64,000 nt of DNA, from positions 3,681,001-3,745,000 of the forward strand of contig NZ_JAPZBC010000001.1 in the NCBI RefSeq assembly GCF_027460265.1. The letters are read 5' to 3'. The notes beneath the pieces were generated by a model, which had not been told where the DNA came from, did not search any database, and saw only the letters and a list, made by a program, of their open reading frames with translations. Each line of letters starts with the position of its first letter. The first letter of the stretch is position 1. The translations under genes were made by a program, and so were the position numbers. Below, in pieces: positions 41,865 to 50,937 of the stretch. This DNA comes from Streptomyces sp. WMMC940 (lineage in GTDB: Bacteria; Actinomycetota; Actinomycetes; Streptomycetales; Streptomycetaceae).

Positions 41865-42819
41865 CTAGTTCCTTGCAAGTCGGGAGCGATCGGCTAGGGC
41901 TTCGGTGATGAGTATTTGCCGGGCGAACTCCAAACCAGCGCGGTTCCAGTGGTAGACGGTGAGGAACGCCGCGGCTTCGCAGGGGGCCGATGAGAGCGTG
42001 CTCGGCGTGGAAGTAGTCAGGAATCCACTGCCCGCACACCTCGCCGACGGATTGGGCAAAGTCGGCGAGGAGTTGACGTGTAGGGATATCGAGCAGCGAC
42101 TCGAGGCGGTCGGGGTGCGACCAGAGCGCCGCTATCTTGGTAGCGGAGGTGGTGAAGGCGTCCGACGGAGGGCTTGCGAGGCGGCGGTTTGCGGAACGAC
42201 GGCAGTGCTCCCATACTTCCAGGTCCTCCCAGCCGGTGATGCCCATGGCTTCGAAGAGGGCGTGAAGCATGTTGAGGGAGACAATCCACGGTGAGGTGGA
42301 AGATGTGCTGCTGGCATGGTGGCGCAGCCAGGCGATTGAGTCGGCGGTGAAGAGGCGATGCACGCCGGTCATGGCGCTCTTACCGCCGAAGAGGTGGGTC
42401 TCGGGTTCGTAGACGGCGAAATGCCATGCGTCGATTAAGGCGTCGTGCTGTAGGCGCGCCATGTCCCTGCGGAGACGTTCGGTTAGCTGGCGGATTCCTG
42501 CCGGTCCGGCGTGAAATCGTATGCGCAGGCCGGGGGGCTTGGACATAAAGAAGAAGTCCTGAAACAGGTCATTATCCAAGCCGTTAGTGACTAGGTCCAG
42601 CAGCCGTGTCGGCAACTGGCCAGGTCGTGTTGCACCCCCGATGGTCAGGCGGCATTCAACCCATTCGCGCGCTGTGGGTTGCGGCCAACCCTCTATGCTG
42701 AGTGCGGTACCCCCCTCCCGACAGACGTCCATGGCTGGCTGGATGGATTGCGAAACTGGGTCGAGAGCGTCAGCCCAGTGCCGCAGTGTCTGCGCAATTG
42801 CTGAACGAGCGGGTTTCAT
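41865..42819 (-). pseudogene. Stand-alone SpaB_C-like (thiopeptide-type) biosynthesis protein, frameshifted
   Basis: The leftward gene begins MKPARSAIAQTLRHWADALD at 42819 after AGGA. It encodes a SpaB_C-type domain: WVECRLTIGG, FFFMSKPPGLRIRFHAGPAG, and YEPETHLFGGKSAMTGVHRL, where the YEPE-x-FGG pattern is diagnostic. This domain in split LanBs catalyses glutamate elimination. Near the end the frame breaks: after FHAEHALIGP the expected CEAAAFLTVYHWNRAGLEFA (ending RSRLARN at 41865) lies one frame over. A run of five G (41982-41986 on the plus strand) is the probable indel site. Uncorrected, the ORF runs on to 41635 with an unrelated tail. The LanB here already has its own SpaB_C domain, so this copy may be accessory. 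Confidence 0.75.
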
Positions 42820-42836
42820 CGGGCGTCCTGTTGGAT

Positions 42837-44117
42837 TCAGTTGACCAAGAGTGCGGTGTCCCACGCGACTGCTTGCGCACGGCCAGCATAGGCGTCAAGG
42901 GCAAGGGCTAGACCGGCGGCGCCTTCCAAATATCCGGCGACATCTACGTGAGGGCCGTCGGGGTGGGTAACGCGGAAGGTAGGGATGTTGTCTGCGAAGC
43001 GGGAAATGATGCGTTGCGCTACCTGATCACGAGCTTTGCTTACCTGGACGCCGATACGGCTCTTCTCAAAGAACGACAACAGGTGTAAAACGCCGGCTTC
43101 GCCATGGCAGATCGACCAGTGCTCGGTCTGCCATCGCGGAGGCGGGGTGTCGAGCATGCCAGCGATCGCGTTCTCGGCGGACGCATGCAAGTGGGTGCTG
43201 TCGAGTGCGGTAGCGGCCAGTTGTAGCGCGCGCGCAATTCCGGGAGTTCCATAGCACCATGCGCTTCGACCGCGGCGTCCTGTGGAGGCTCGTCCTTGCC
43301 ATTGTGCGAGGCTGATGTATGGAGGCCAGTGTTGGCCGTATTCGTCCTTGGCCGACTGCGACAGCAGGAGTTCGGCGAGTTCCTCGATGGCCGCGCGCTG
43401 CCCTTCCACCTCACAGCCCTCGATGACGGCCAGGGCCATCAAAGCTAGAGGCCCGGCGATGCCGTGGGCCAGGCCGAGGTTGAGATGGCCGGCACTCCAG
43501 TCCTGGTCGGGCGGCGCAAACTGCGATGTCGGGGGGGTTGATGACCAGAAGCCGGGAACACGGCTGTTGTTGCGGTAAGGGCGTAGGGCAGTCATCACTA
43601 CTAGGGCGTCCAAGACCGCCTCTAGATCGGTGCGGCGTTGGCGCAACAAAAGGTAACGACCGATACCGGCAATGCCAGAGATAGTGTCGAAACGCATAAC
43701 AGAGCCGATCGGGTCGGCGTGGAGCGTTGCGGTCACAGCGCATACGCGCCGACTGATCATCGCGTCTAGGGTTGTGAGGGCACTCGCGTAGTCACCAGTT
43801 GCGCGGCAGGTTAACTCCAGGGCGAAGCCGAGACCTTCGAGAGGGCCGTAGATCCCGGACTGGCGCAGTTCCTGTCGGGACAGCCCCTCCCTGGCCCGTT
43901 GGAGGAAGCGGTGAGCTGTCGTGATTGCGGTGGGATCCACAAGACTTCGGGCCAGATGCAGCAACGCGATGCCGCTTTGCCCCCGCCCAAGCGAGACCAG
44001 CGTGCCCGGCAAGGTTGACGCTGATTCCAGGCCTTTCGTCATGTCATTCGGGTCGGTCAACCTGGCCGTAATTTCATCGGCTAGGGCTGCGGCCACGGCT
44101 GCATGCTCGGCGCTCAT
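42837..44117 (-). CDS. lanC: Lanthionine synthetase C-like cyclase (LanC)
   Basis: A 426-residue class I lanthipeptide cyclase. The alpha-toroid repeats include GIAGIGRYLLL and GLAHGIAGPLAL. The zinc site is complete: Cys288 in AWCYGTPG and Cys337-His338 in SICHGEAGVLHLL. LanC adds Cys thiols to dehydrated Ser/Thr to form (methyl)lanthionine rings. The start at 44117 overlaps the lanB stop by 4 nt. Codon use is less GC-rich than in the flanking housekeeping genes, as in the whole cluster. It is followed after 17 nt by the SpaB_C-like gene. Confidence 0.92.
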   Translation of the reverse strand: MSAEHAAVAAALADEITARLTDPNDMTKGLESASTLPGTLVSLGRGQSGIALLHLARSLVDPTAITTAHRFLQRAREGLSRQELRQSGIYGPLEGLGFALELTCRATGDYASALTTLDAMISRRVCAVTATLHADPIGSVMRFDTISGIAGIGRYLLLRQRRTDLEAVLDALVVMTALRPYRNNSRVPGFWSSTPPTSQFAPPDQDWSAGHLNLGLAHGIAGPLALMALAVIEGCEVEGQRAAIEELAELLLSQSAKDEYGQHWPPYISLAQWQGRASTGRRGRSAWCYGTPGIARALQLAATALDSTHLHASAENAIAGMLDTPPPRWQTEHWSICHGEAGVLHLLSFFEKSRIGVQVSKARDQVAQRIISRFADNIPTFRVTHPDGPHVDVAGYLEGAAGLALALDAYAGRAQAVAWDTALLVN

Positions 44118-47100
44118 CCTCGGTCTACCTGAACGTGAGGCCGGCGGCCCAGGGACCGGGAGACGTGGCTCAGCAGCATGAGACTGGATTCCTCGGCGGC
44201 CGTGTCTATACCGAACAGCCGATTGTGCTGCATGTGCAACAAACTTTGCAGCGAGTACGCAGCGGCGCTGCCGTCGGCCGGACCGGTTCCTGTCGCGCCA
44301 AACGCCTTCCCCAGGCGGCGACCTTCGGACGAGGACTGCCACGCGTCCAGGAAGGACCCGTCACCGTAGGCGTCCTCAAGGAACGCGACGGGAGAGGATG
44401 CGGTGAAGATCTGATGAGTCAGGTCGATCTCGTGACGCTCCAACCGTCCGTCATTGCGCAGGCGAAGCGCCCGATGAGACCACTGCCGCCAGTCCCACTC
44501 GCCGAGCGCGTCCAACAACAACGCGTAGTTTGCTACGCACAACACGCTACGCGAGAGGCGGCTACGCGCGGCTGCGCGAGACGGGCGCAATTGTTCCACC
44601 GCCATCCGGCTATCGAGATGGAACAGATCCTCTGCGAACGACATGACCTCGAGGCTGCCGCCATAGCGGTCCACTTCCGGCTCGTAGGGAAGAATCCGGA
44701 ATCCGCTGCACAACCCATCATCCTGCCAGGAGTCCAAGGCCCGCAGCAGACGCGGCCACACCGTTTCGGTGACAGAGTCCGAGTGTCCCTGGATCCGCAG
44801 CCTTAGGTGATCGTCTGGTACCTGGTAGCGGACGAAATGCCAACGGCGCGCCTGGTCACCTAGGTCGCCCAGGAACGGCGAGATCCGGTCGACCAGGAGG
44901 TCGTTTTGTATTGCGGCATCCACAGCGATTTGGACGTAGGCCCAACTACCACCCGGCAAGCGGCGCGGTCGGTGGGCGGTGCGCTGCCAGCGGCGTCCCG
45001 GAGCGGTGGCGGGTGTGTGGCTGTCCGCGACGTGTGCCCTGAAGGGCATGACCAGTTCTGTCGCTCTACCCTGGGCCCACCCGAAGGCGTCACCACCGGC
45101 CAGGACGTGCGGGCTTTCGGTGATGATTAGTTGAGATCTCGCGGCGACATCACGACGCAACATCTCCGACTGGAAACGGTTGTCGAGATTGATCTCGTAA
45201 CCGAGGTCCCGATAGCGGACCATGACACGCTCGTGTACGCCGAATTCCTCGCGCCACTCCCCCAAAGCCGCGTGCCACGTCCCTGCGTCCGTACTCTCGG
45301 CTGCCCTCCGTAGTTCGCTGCTGATTGCCCAAGTTAGTGGGGAGAGAACTGTACGTCCCATCCTGACACGTGGTAGCACCGGAATGTGCCTGAATTCGGC
45401 CCAGTCCCACGGTCCCCAGGACTTGTGCTTGTCGGTGAAGCGCAGGTCTGTCAACAGACGTGCCACGTCAGGCGCGTGGGTGGCCAGAGTGACGTTACTC
45501 AACATCAATGGCAAGACCTCGCGCGAGCCATCGGGAAGGTAACAGCGCAGCCGCTTGCCATCATCGGCGATCAACAACTCCGGCCATTCCAAAGCTTCCG
45601 TGGCATCCGACTCGGCGTATATCCCGACCGGGATGTGCGCCGGGGTGATTATCGCTGTCGACATAACATTGCGGACCCGGCGCTTGGCGGGAAGAAAAGT
45701 CACCTGGGCGGGCAGTGCCTGTGGGTGCGCATCCTGGATTCCTCGCAGGATGTCGTCGGCATGGGCACCGAGGTGATGGGTGAAGCGACCAGTCGTGGCA
45801 CCGGCTAGGTGGGTGCCGGCGGTCGGTGACGGGACGAGGAGATACTCACCGCGATCGATGGCGTGCACGTCCTTCGCGAGCAATTGCACGAACGCCTCGA
45901 TAGTGTCGAAGGCAGGGTGATCCTTCTCGGTACGCAAGGCGTCCAGTTCCGTCCCGGTCAGGTGGACCTCGCGTGTGGGGGCTGTGAGGCCGCGGTGGAC
46001 CAAGGCGGCCAGCGCATCGGCCCGCCCGCGGTGTGCTTCCGCTCCGCCCTCATGCCCCCAGTGCTGCCCGGCCGCATTCCGTTCGCGGTAGGAAATGGGG
46101 AAGCCTAATCCTCGAGCGGAGTCAACGAGGTCGCCCAATCGCACCGCGCCGAAGGCTCCGTACTTCTCCAAGAACGCTTGGCGGTACGCGCGAAGCGGCG
46201 CGTACCGTCCCGCCGGAGCGATTGCCCACAAAACGTTCACGTATCGCTCCACCTCCCGTAGTACGGAATGCGGCAGCGTGACGTGAGCATCGGAGCAGAG
46301 GTCGATGTGGAGGTTGGACTGTGCCTGGCCTGGCGAATGGGTTCCGCCCGTCAAGGCCGTCCAGGCTTCGAGACCGCCTCCTACCGGCTTTCGTTCATAA
46401 GCGTCACTGAGCGTCAAGACGGCCTTCAGGTCGCACAGGGGTGACGACGGGGACGTGCTCGCCGTCGAGTGGTTCGTCCAGGTCTTCTCGACGCGGCTGG
46501 CGAGGTCGTCTAGAAGGACTTCTTGCTCCAGCAGTCCGGACAGGTACCGATCGACTGCATCTTCGGTACTTTGCGGCATCATCTGCTGAAGTCGGGCGCA
46601 CAGATCGGCGTAGCCGATAGGAGTGCGCGCGGCTTCCAGGGTCGCGCGTAGCACACCCGTCAACTTGATCTTGGTCTGTCGGCCACCCGCCGATTCTCCC
46701 GCCTGGGCTCGGACGTAGGGCAACAAGAGACGATCGCCCCGCACCTGAGCTAGGTTGTTCGCAACCACGCGCAGCCCGTCCCGAGCCTGCCGATCACCCC
46801 GCCATCGACGCACGAGGTCATCCAACCATTCCCCATCCGGCCTGATGCCCTTGCGTGCCACACCTGTCGTATAGAAAGCGGCCGTCCGCTCAAACTTTGC
46901 CCGTCCCACACCAGCGTGCAGGCCAAAGGGCGTTGCCCGTCCCGTGATACGCAAGGCGTACCGGGTCACCGACTGAGCTAGCTTGAGTAGGCGGCGGTAG
47001 CTGAGTTGGTGCCCGGCAGCAACCCCCTGTAGCGCCTGCGCGAGCGACGTGCTGGAGACCGCGACGGCTTCGAGGAGAACCGGATCACCAGCCAGTTCGC

Positions 47101-47287
47101 GTACGTATTTCTCCAACACTGTCCTCGCAGGCCGCGCCTCAGCCGCCAACTGGTCCACGATCCGCCGGAATCGTGTATCGGGGAGAGTCGAGGACCTAAA
47201 CGTGCAGATTCCAAATGGGATGTAATCCGGTGTCAAGGGTTTTCCCAATAGCGGTTTCGAAGCATCGGCGATGACCGTGCAGGCCAT
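44114..47287 (-). CDS. lanB: Lantibiotic dehydratase LanB
   Basis: A dehydratase of about 1057 residues that uses glutamyl-tRNA to dehydrate Ser/Thr of the precursor. The N-terminal glutamylation domain is recognisable from YIPFGICTFRSSTLPDTRFR and the Arg-rich TRYALRITGRATPFGLHAGV, through the central dehydratase segments. The C-terminal SpaB_C elimination domain spans about residues 780-1040 (GSWAYVQIAVDAAIQNDLLV, RWHFVRYQVPDDHLRLRI, YEPEVDRYGG). Length matches full single-chain LanBs. The start is uncertain: the ATG at 47287 and a TTG at 47293 both fall inside a perfect hairpin. TTG 47236, with GGGA upstream, is an alternative. Confidence 0.9.
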   Translation of the reverse strand: MACTVIADASKPLLGKPLTPDYIPFGICTFRSSTLPDTRFRRIVDQLAAEARPARTVLEKYVRELAGDPVLLEAVAVSSTSLAQALQGVAAGHQLSYRRLLKLAQSVTRYALRITGRATPFGLHAGVGRAKFERTAAFYTTGVARKGIRPDGEWLDDLVRRWRGDRQARDGLRVVANNLAQVRGDRLLLPYVRAQAGESAGGRQTKIKLTGVLRATLEAARTPIGYADLCARLQQMMPQSTEDAVDRYLSGLLEQEVLLDDLASRVEKTWTNHSTASTSPSSPLCDLKAVLTLSDAYERKPVGGGLEAWTALTGGTHSPGQAQSNLHIDLCSDAHVTLPHSVLREVERYVNVLWAIAPAGRYAPLRAYRQAFLEKYGAFGAVRLGDLVDSARGLGFPISYRERNAAGQHWGHEGGAEAHRGRADALAALVHRGLTAPTREVHLTGTELDALRTEKDHPAFDTIEAFVQLLAKDVHAIDRGEYLLVPSPTAGTHLAGATTGRFTHHLGAHADDILRGIQDAHPQALPAQVTFLPAKRRVRNVMSTAIITPAHIPVGIYAESDATEALEWPELLIADDGKRLRCYLPDGSREVLPLMLSNVTLATHAPDVARLLTDLRFTDKHKSWGPWDWAEFRHIPVLPRVRMGRTVLSPLTWAISSELRRAAESTDAGTWHAALGEWREEFGVHERVMVRYRDLGYEINLDNRFQSEMLRRDVAARSQLIITESPHVLAGGDAFGWAQGRATELVMPFRAHVADSHTPATAPGRRWQRTAHRPRRLPGGSWAYVQIAVDAAIQNDLLVDRISPFLGDLGDQARRWHFVRYQVPDDHLRLRIQGHSDSVTETVWPRLLRALDSWQDDGLCSGFRILPYEPEVDRYGGSLEVMSFAEDLFHLDSRMAVEQLRPSRAAARSRLSRSVLCVANYALLLDALGEWDWRQWSHRALRLRNDGRLERHEIDLTHQIFTASSPVAFLEDAYGDGSFLDAWQSSSEGRRLGKAFGATGTGPADGSAAAYSLQSLLHMQHNRLFGIDTAAEESSLMLLSHVSRSLGRRPHVQVDRG

Positions 47288-47311
47288 GCCCAAAGGGGCA
47301 TGGCCTGCACG
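47276..47311. terminator. Perfect hairpin between lanA and lanB (attenuator)
   Basis: A perfect 16-bp stem (47276-47291 with 47296-47311) has loop AAAG. It begins 17 nt after the lanA stop in the direction of transcription and covers the first possible lanB start codons. Such stem-loops between precursor and modification genes lower read-through so that the peptide is made in excess. There is no T-tract after it. Confidence 0.75.
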
Positions 47312-47328
47312 ACAAGACGGTCAACTTT

Positions 47329-47514
47329 TCAGCAACACGGCGGGTTACATCCCCCGGTTGCCGCCAACGACGTGTATCCGTCGGATTCGCATGTCCAGTG
47401 CGTTACGGCCATGTCGGGTGACGACGAAGTCGCAACAACGACCTCTTCAATCTCCAGCTCCAGCTCCGTGAGATCGAAGTCCATGATCGGGGTCGTTGGC
47501 GTGGCAGTACTCAC
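47329..47514 (-). CDS. lanA: Class I lanthipeptide precursor peptide LanA
   Basis: A 61-residue precursor. The GTG start follows CAGGGAG with good spacing. The leader is acidic (MDFDLTELELEIEEVVVATS, residues 11-30) with an FDL motif like the FxLD box recognised by LanB. By analogy with the microbisporicin/planosporicin leaders, which end before V-T-S-W or I-T-S, cleavage is expected after PDMA (residue 36). The core would be residues 37-61, starting VTHWTCESDGYTSL and ending GGCNPPCC. It has Cys at 42, 56, 60 and 61 and six Ser/Thr (38, 41, 44, 48, 49, 53). Up to four rings are possible, with the C-terminal CC pair of that family. The middle (ESDGYTSLAAT) is unlike the known members I recall. 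Confidence 0.85.
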   Translation of the reverse strand: MSTATPTTPIMDFDLTELELEIEEVVVATSSSPDMAVTHWTCESDGYTSLAATGGCNPPCC

Positions 47515-47577
47515 ATTGACTCCCTGAGATTTAATGCTCGAATGATGCCGGATCGGTCGGTCGAGTGATCTCGAAGG

Positions 47578-47607
47578 AGGCTAGGTTGATATTTGATCAA
47601 GCGTCAA
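47578..47607 (-). promoter_or_regulatory. Candidate lanA promoter
   Basis: On the minus strand TTGACG (47607-47602) and TAGCCT (47583-47578) are 18 bp apart, about 65-95 nt before the lanA start. They lie in an A/T-rich stretch that also holds the palindrome TTGATCAA. This is a reasonable vegetative-type promoter for the lan operon; no regulator gene is linked. Confidence 0.45.
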
Positions 47608-47855
47608 TAAGATTCCTCAACAGTGGCCGATTTTCGACCGGGTCTATCAGAGTGCGGAACGTGAGTTCTTGTCCGTTTCGTGCTTGAGGTTAACCTCGAA
47701 GTTTCGTGACGGGCCGCCGACGGAGTCGGTGGTCCGTTTCCGTGCTGTGGGTTGAGTCTGTGCAGGCTGAGGGGCCGAGTGTCGTCTCGGGGTGGCGCCG
47801 GGTTCCACTGCTCCGGGTGGTGAGGGGCTGTCGTAGGGGCGGGTGGATCCGCTGG

Positions 47856-49231
47856 TCAGCCGGGGTTCGGCAGGAGTGCGAGCCGTTTGAGGGCTGCGGT
47901 GATGTGGGCGGTGAAGGGCCAGTGCTGGGCGAGGCGGAGGATCCGCCGGCGGCCGGTGGTGACGAGCTGTCCGGCCGTGGTGAACAGGCGGAGCCGCAGG
48001 CGGCGGGGCTCCCAGAGCCGGGCCTTGCCGGTCAGCGCAAGCATGGGCATCCAGGCCAGCAGGTCGAGGGCGATCTGGACGATCTCGAGCCAGACTTTGT
48101 TCTGGGCTGTGGTGTGGAGGGGCAGGTTGCGCAGGCCGGTGGCCCGGGCGGCCCGGATCCTGTCCTCGGCCCGGGCCCGCAGCCGGTGACGGCGCTCGAG
48201 CTCGGCGATCGGCCGGTCAGCAGTGTTGGTGGCGAAGCAGGTGATCCGCATGCCGTCCGCGTCCGTGATCCTCAACTGGGCGCCAGGGTGGGGCCGTTCC
48301 TTTCGAACGATCAGCCGCATTCCCTTGGGCCAGCCGTCCAGTAGCTTGCCCGTGAGCTCGGCGACCAGGCCCCGTCACGGACCTCACCACTGGTCTCCAC
48401 GGCCGGTGTCCAGGCCGATGCGGGGACCTTCAGCACGTGTTCGTGGATCGCCTCGGTCACCGTCATGCCGACCGAGTAGGACAGCCATCGTCCGCGTTTC
48501 GCGAGCCAGGACACGAAGTCGTGGGTGCCGCCCGCGGAGTCCGTGCGGACAAGCGTCTGCCGCCCGCGCCGGTACTTCTTCGGCATCTGGGCCAGGGCCG
48601 GCTGGGCGGTGGTGATGTGGTCAGCGGCCGTGTTCGAGCCGGCGTTCCCCGGCCTGAGGAGGGCGGCGACCGGTTCGCCGGTTCCGCCCGGTCCGTGGTC
48701 GACGAAGGCCGTCAGCGGATGGTGGCCGTAGCTCTTCTTCCAGGTCGCGGCCGCGTCCTCCTTGTCGGAGTGCGCGATCACCAGGACACCGTCGAGGTCG
48801 ACCGTGACCTGTCCGTCGGCGTCCGGGGCGTCCTTGCCCGCCAAGGACCAGACTCGGTCACGGACTTCGGAGCGTGCGGACCGGACGGCCCGCAAAGCCT
48901 TCTCGCCGGAGGCGGCGAGGGCGTCGATCAGACGGGAGACGGTCGGATCGGAGGCAACCGGGCCGAAGACGGCCGGCTCGCACCGCAGCACGGCGATGTC
49001 CGCGAGGCAGTCCCCGCCCAGTGCGACCGCCAGGGCGACGTCCAGCAGGACCTTGCCCGGGTGGTGGACGGCCCGCGGCTTGCGCCACGGCGCCAGCGCC
49101 TTCGATATCGCCTGATCCAGACCGGTCTTGCGGACCGTCTCCAGCAACAGGACCGAGCCGGCCTGCGAGACCACCTGGCGGCCATCCCCCTGGACACGGA
49201 CACGCGGGTACGACGCGGTAGGCTCTCTCAC
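47856..49231 (-). pseudogene. IS1380-type transposase, frameshifted
   Basis: The 5' part (49231 to about 48370) encodes VVSQAGSVLLLETVRKTGLD, the first catalytic region TVDLDGVLVIAHSDKEDAAA and LVRTDSAGGTHDFVSWLAKR with acidic residues of a DDE transposase. The frame is lost after SGEVRDGAW. The rest (LVAELTGKLLDGWPKGMRLI to 47856) continues one frame over with the usual IS1380 C-terminus ending KRLALLPNPG. A one-base deletion near 48370-48380 explains it. A split this late removes the last catalytic acidic region, so the element cannot move by itself. Confidence 0.85.
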
Positions 49232-49234
49232 CTG

Positions 49235-49305
49235 GAAAGTGCTCTTTTCCTTGCAGCCAACGGGACCCTCAGCAAGTCCTATCGTTGCAGGTCAAGAGCA
49301 CTTTC
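49235..49305. repeat. Long-range inverted repeat at the transposase start
   Basis: GAAAGTGCTCTT (49235-49246) and AAGAGCACTTTC (49294-49305) are perfect 12-bp arms with a 47-nt loop, placed just upstream of the transposase start inside the element. Such a structure can shield the transposase start from read-through transcripts. Confidence 0.6.
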
Positions 49306-49357
49306 TGCGTTTCTGATCAGCCACTGGACAGGCCACCTCGTGAAAGCGCGAGGTTAA

Positions 49358-49965
49358 GGAAGGACCGCTGGTCGCGAGTGGGAGGTCGTCCTCAGTCGTC
49401 GTGCGGGCGAACAGGCCGGGTTCGGTTTCGCCGAGGACGCCTCGGCTGACCCCCGTTTCAGTTTGGGATGTCCGGCCGCCAGACCAGCACCAGCGGGCTG
49501 CAGGAAGACCGCACCGACACCGTCGGCGTCGGCGGCGAGCACGGAGGCCGCACCTTCGGTGTCGGCGGAGGACTGTACCGGCCGGTGAGCGTTATGGCAG
49601 GAATCCGAGGTCGCTAGGAAACGTGCGCTGCACGCGCGGCAACCGCTTCGGCAGCGAGCCTGTGGTCTGCGAGAATCGCACAGGATTTCTCGAGCCCCCA
49701 CGCGCGGCCGAGCACCTGCCAGGAAGCCCGAACCCTCTTTACCCCAGCGCACTGGGCCCAGCCCCCAGCCCGCCTGGAAGATCGCCTCCTAGATCCTGGA
49801 CCGCGAGACTCCAAACGAATTGCGCCTCCGCAACACCACAAAGCAGACCGACCATCTCCGGGTCATAGACAAGCGTCTCGGGCCAGCGTGGACGCAACCT
49901 GCCCCCTGCTGACACGCTGTCGACCGGTGTGCGATGCTCCCGATCACAAGGGAAGGGGTGTGGCG
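49358..49965. other. Intergenic region, no supported gene
   Basis: In these 608 bp between the insertion sequence and the DUF4129 operon, reading frames up to about 150 codons exist on both strands but none shows a recognisable domain, start signal or natural codon use. The stretch is probably the debris of an earlier gene interrupted by insertion. The last 40 bp hold the GGAAGGGG ribosome site of the next gene. Confidence 0.5.
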
Positions 49966-50937
49966 GTGAGGCGTGAGCGTACGGATGGCCAAGGACGGCG
50001 CAAGATCGGCGCCGCTCAGGCCAGGTTAACGGCGCTGGTGGTGGGCGGAGCGGCCCTGGGAGCACTGTTGCTGCACCCCGACACGGGCCTCTTAGCCAAG
50101 GGCCGCGGGCCGCTCGGCGGCAACCCCGTCCTCGTGGTCGGCCTCGCCCTGCTGTCGCTCATTGGCGGCTTGGCGCTGCGCGACAAGTACCAGGGTCAGG
50201 TCGGCGCCGCCCGGTCACTCAACCGCGTAGAACAGCGGATGGTTGACGGCGTGAGTCGAGTCCTGCTGGCCGCGACGCTGGTCGTCCCGCTGCTCGTCAT
50301 AGTCCTGCACCAGTTCAGTTCGTCCGACAGCAGCCACGGTGGCGGCCACGAGTCGTTACCGCTTCCCAGCCCGCGGCAAGACCCGGTACCGACCTCGCTC
50401 CCCTCACAGCCTGCCGAGCACGCTGACCACAGCATGCACTTCGGGCTGACGCGCATCCTGCTCGGTCTCGGCATCGCCCTGCTTGCCGTGGTCGTCGTGA
50501 TCGCCGGGCTGCATCTGTGGCGGTATCTGACCCGGCCACCGGCGCCCGAGGCCCCGGCGACGTACGCGACGCTCGACGACGAGCAGGAGCGCCTGGCCCA
50601 GGCCGTGGGCTCCGGGCGCCGTGCCCTACTGGACGGCACCGACGCCCGCGCAGCCGTCATCGCCTGCTATGCCGCCATGGAGAAGTCGCTCGCCGACTCC
50701 GGCGTAACCCGGCGCGCCTCGGACAGCCCACAGGACCTGCTGGAGCGGGCCGTCGCCGACGGCCTGCCCACGGGGGCGGCCGCCGCCGCGCTCACAGCGC
50801 TGTTCCGCGAGGCCCGATACTCCACACACCCGATGGACGGCAGCCACCGCGACCGGGCCGCGTTTGCGCTCGCCGAGATCGCCGACGGCCTGCGCTCGCG
50901 GACGCCTGGCCCCGAAGCCGTGACGGGTACATCATGA
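49966..50937 (+). CDS. DUF4129-domain membrane protein
   Basis: A 323-residue protein heading a five-gene operon. Three or four membrane helices (LTALVVGGAALGALLLHPD, VLVVGLALLSLIGGLAL, VLLAATLVVPLLVIVLHQF, ILLGLGIALLAVVVVIAGLH) precede a cytoplasmic DUF4129 domain (ACYAAMEKSLADSGVTRRAS, then ARYSTHPMDGSHRDRAAFAL). DUF4129 proteins accompany MoxR ATPases, DUF58 proteins and often a transglutaminase; no transglutaminase gene is present here. The GTG at 49966 has GGAAGGGG 7 nt upstream; GTG 49960 is also possible. The stop overlaps the next start (ATGA). Confidence 0.85.
   Translation: MRRERTDGQGRRKIGAAQARLTALVVGGAALGALLLHPDTGLLAKGRGPLGGNPVLVVGLALLSLIGGLALRDKYQGQVGAARSLNRVEQRMVDGVSRVLLAATLVVPLLVIVLHQFSSSDSSHGGGHESLPLPSPRQDPVPTSLPSQPAEHADHSMHFGLTRILLGLGIALLAVVVVIAGLHLWRYLTRPPAPEAPATYATLDDEQERLAQAVGSGRRALLDGTDARAAVIACYAAMEKSLADSGVTRRASDSPQDLLERAVADGLPTGAAAAALTALFREARYSTHPMDGSHRDRAAFALAEIADGLRSRTPGPEAVTGTS

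Larger units (their letters stand above)
47690..49357. mobile_element. IS1380-family insertion sequence, inactive copy
   Basis: A 1668-bp element bounded by imperfect terminal inverted repeats: TTAACCTCG at 47690-47698 and CGAGGTTAA at 49349-49357, with partial similarity continuing for about 12 further bases inward. Length and transposase type fit IS1380. No clear target duplication is seen (GAGG versus GGAA). It sits directly upstream of the lanthipeptide promoter region. Confidence 0.75.

Noticed and set aside
47329..47514. Precursor as a thiopeptide
   Set aside because: The core lacks the Ser/Cys-dense SCxxSC pattern, and no YcaO/cyclodehydratase or [4+2] enzyme is encoded. LanC is present, so a lanthipeptide is the better call.
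49401..49868. A 155-codon plus-strand frame between the IS and the DUF4129 operon
   Set aside because: It has an Arg/Pro/Ser-rich shadow-like composition, no ribosome site and no recognisable domain.
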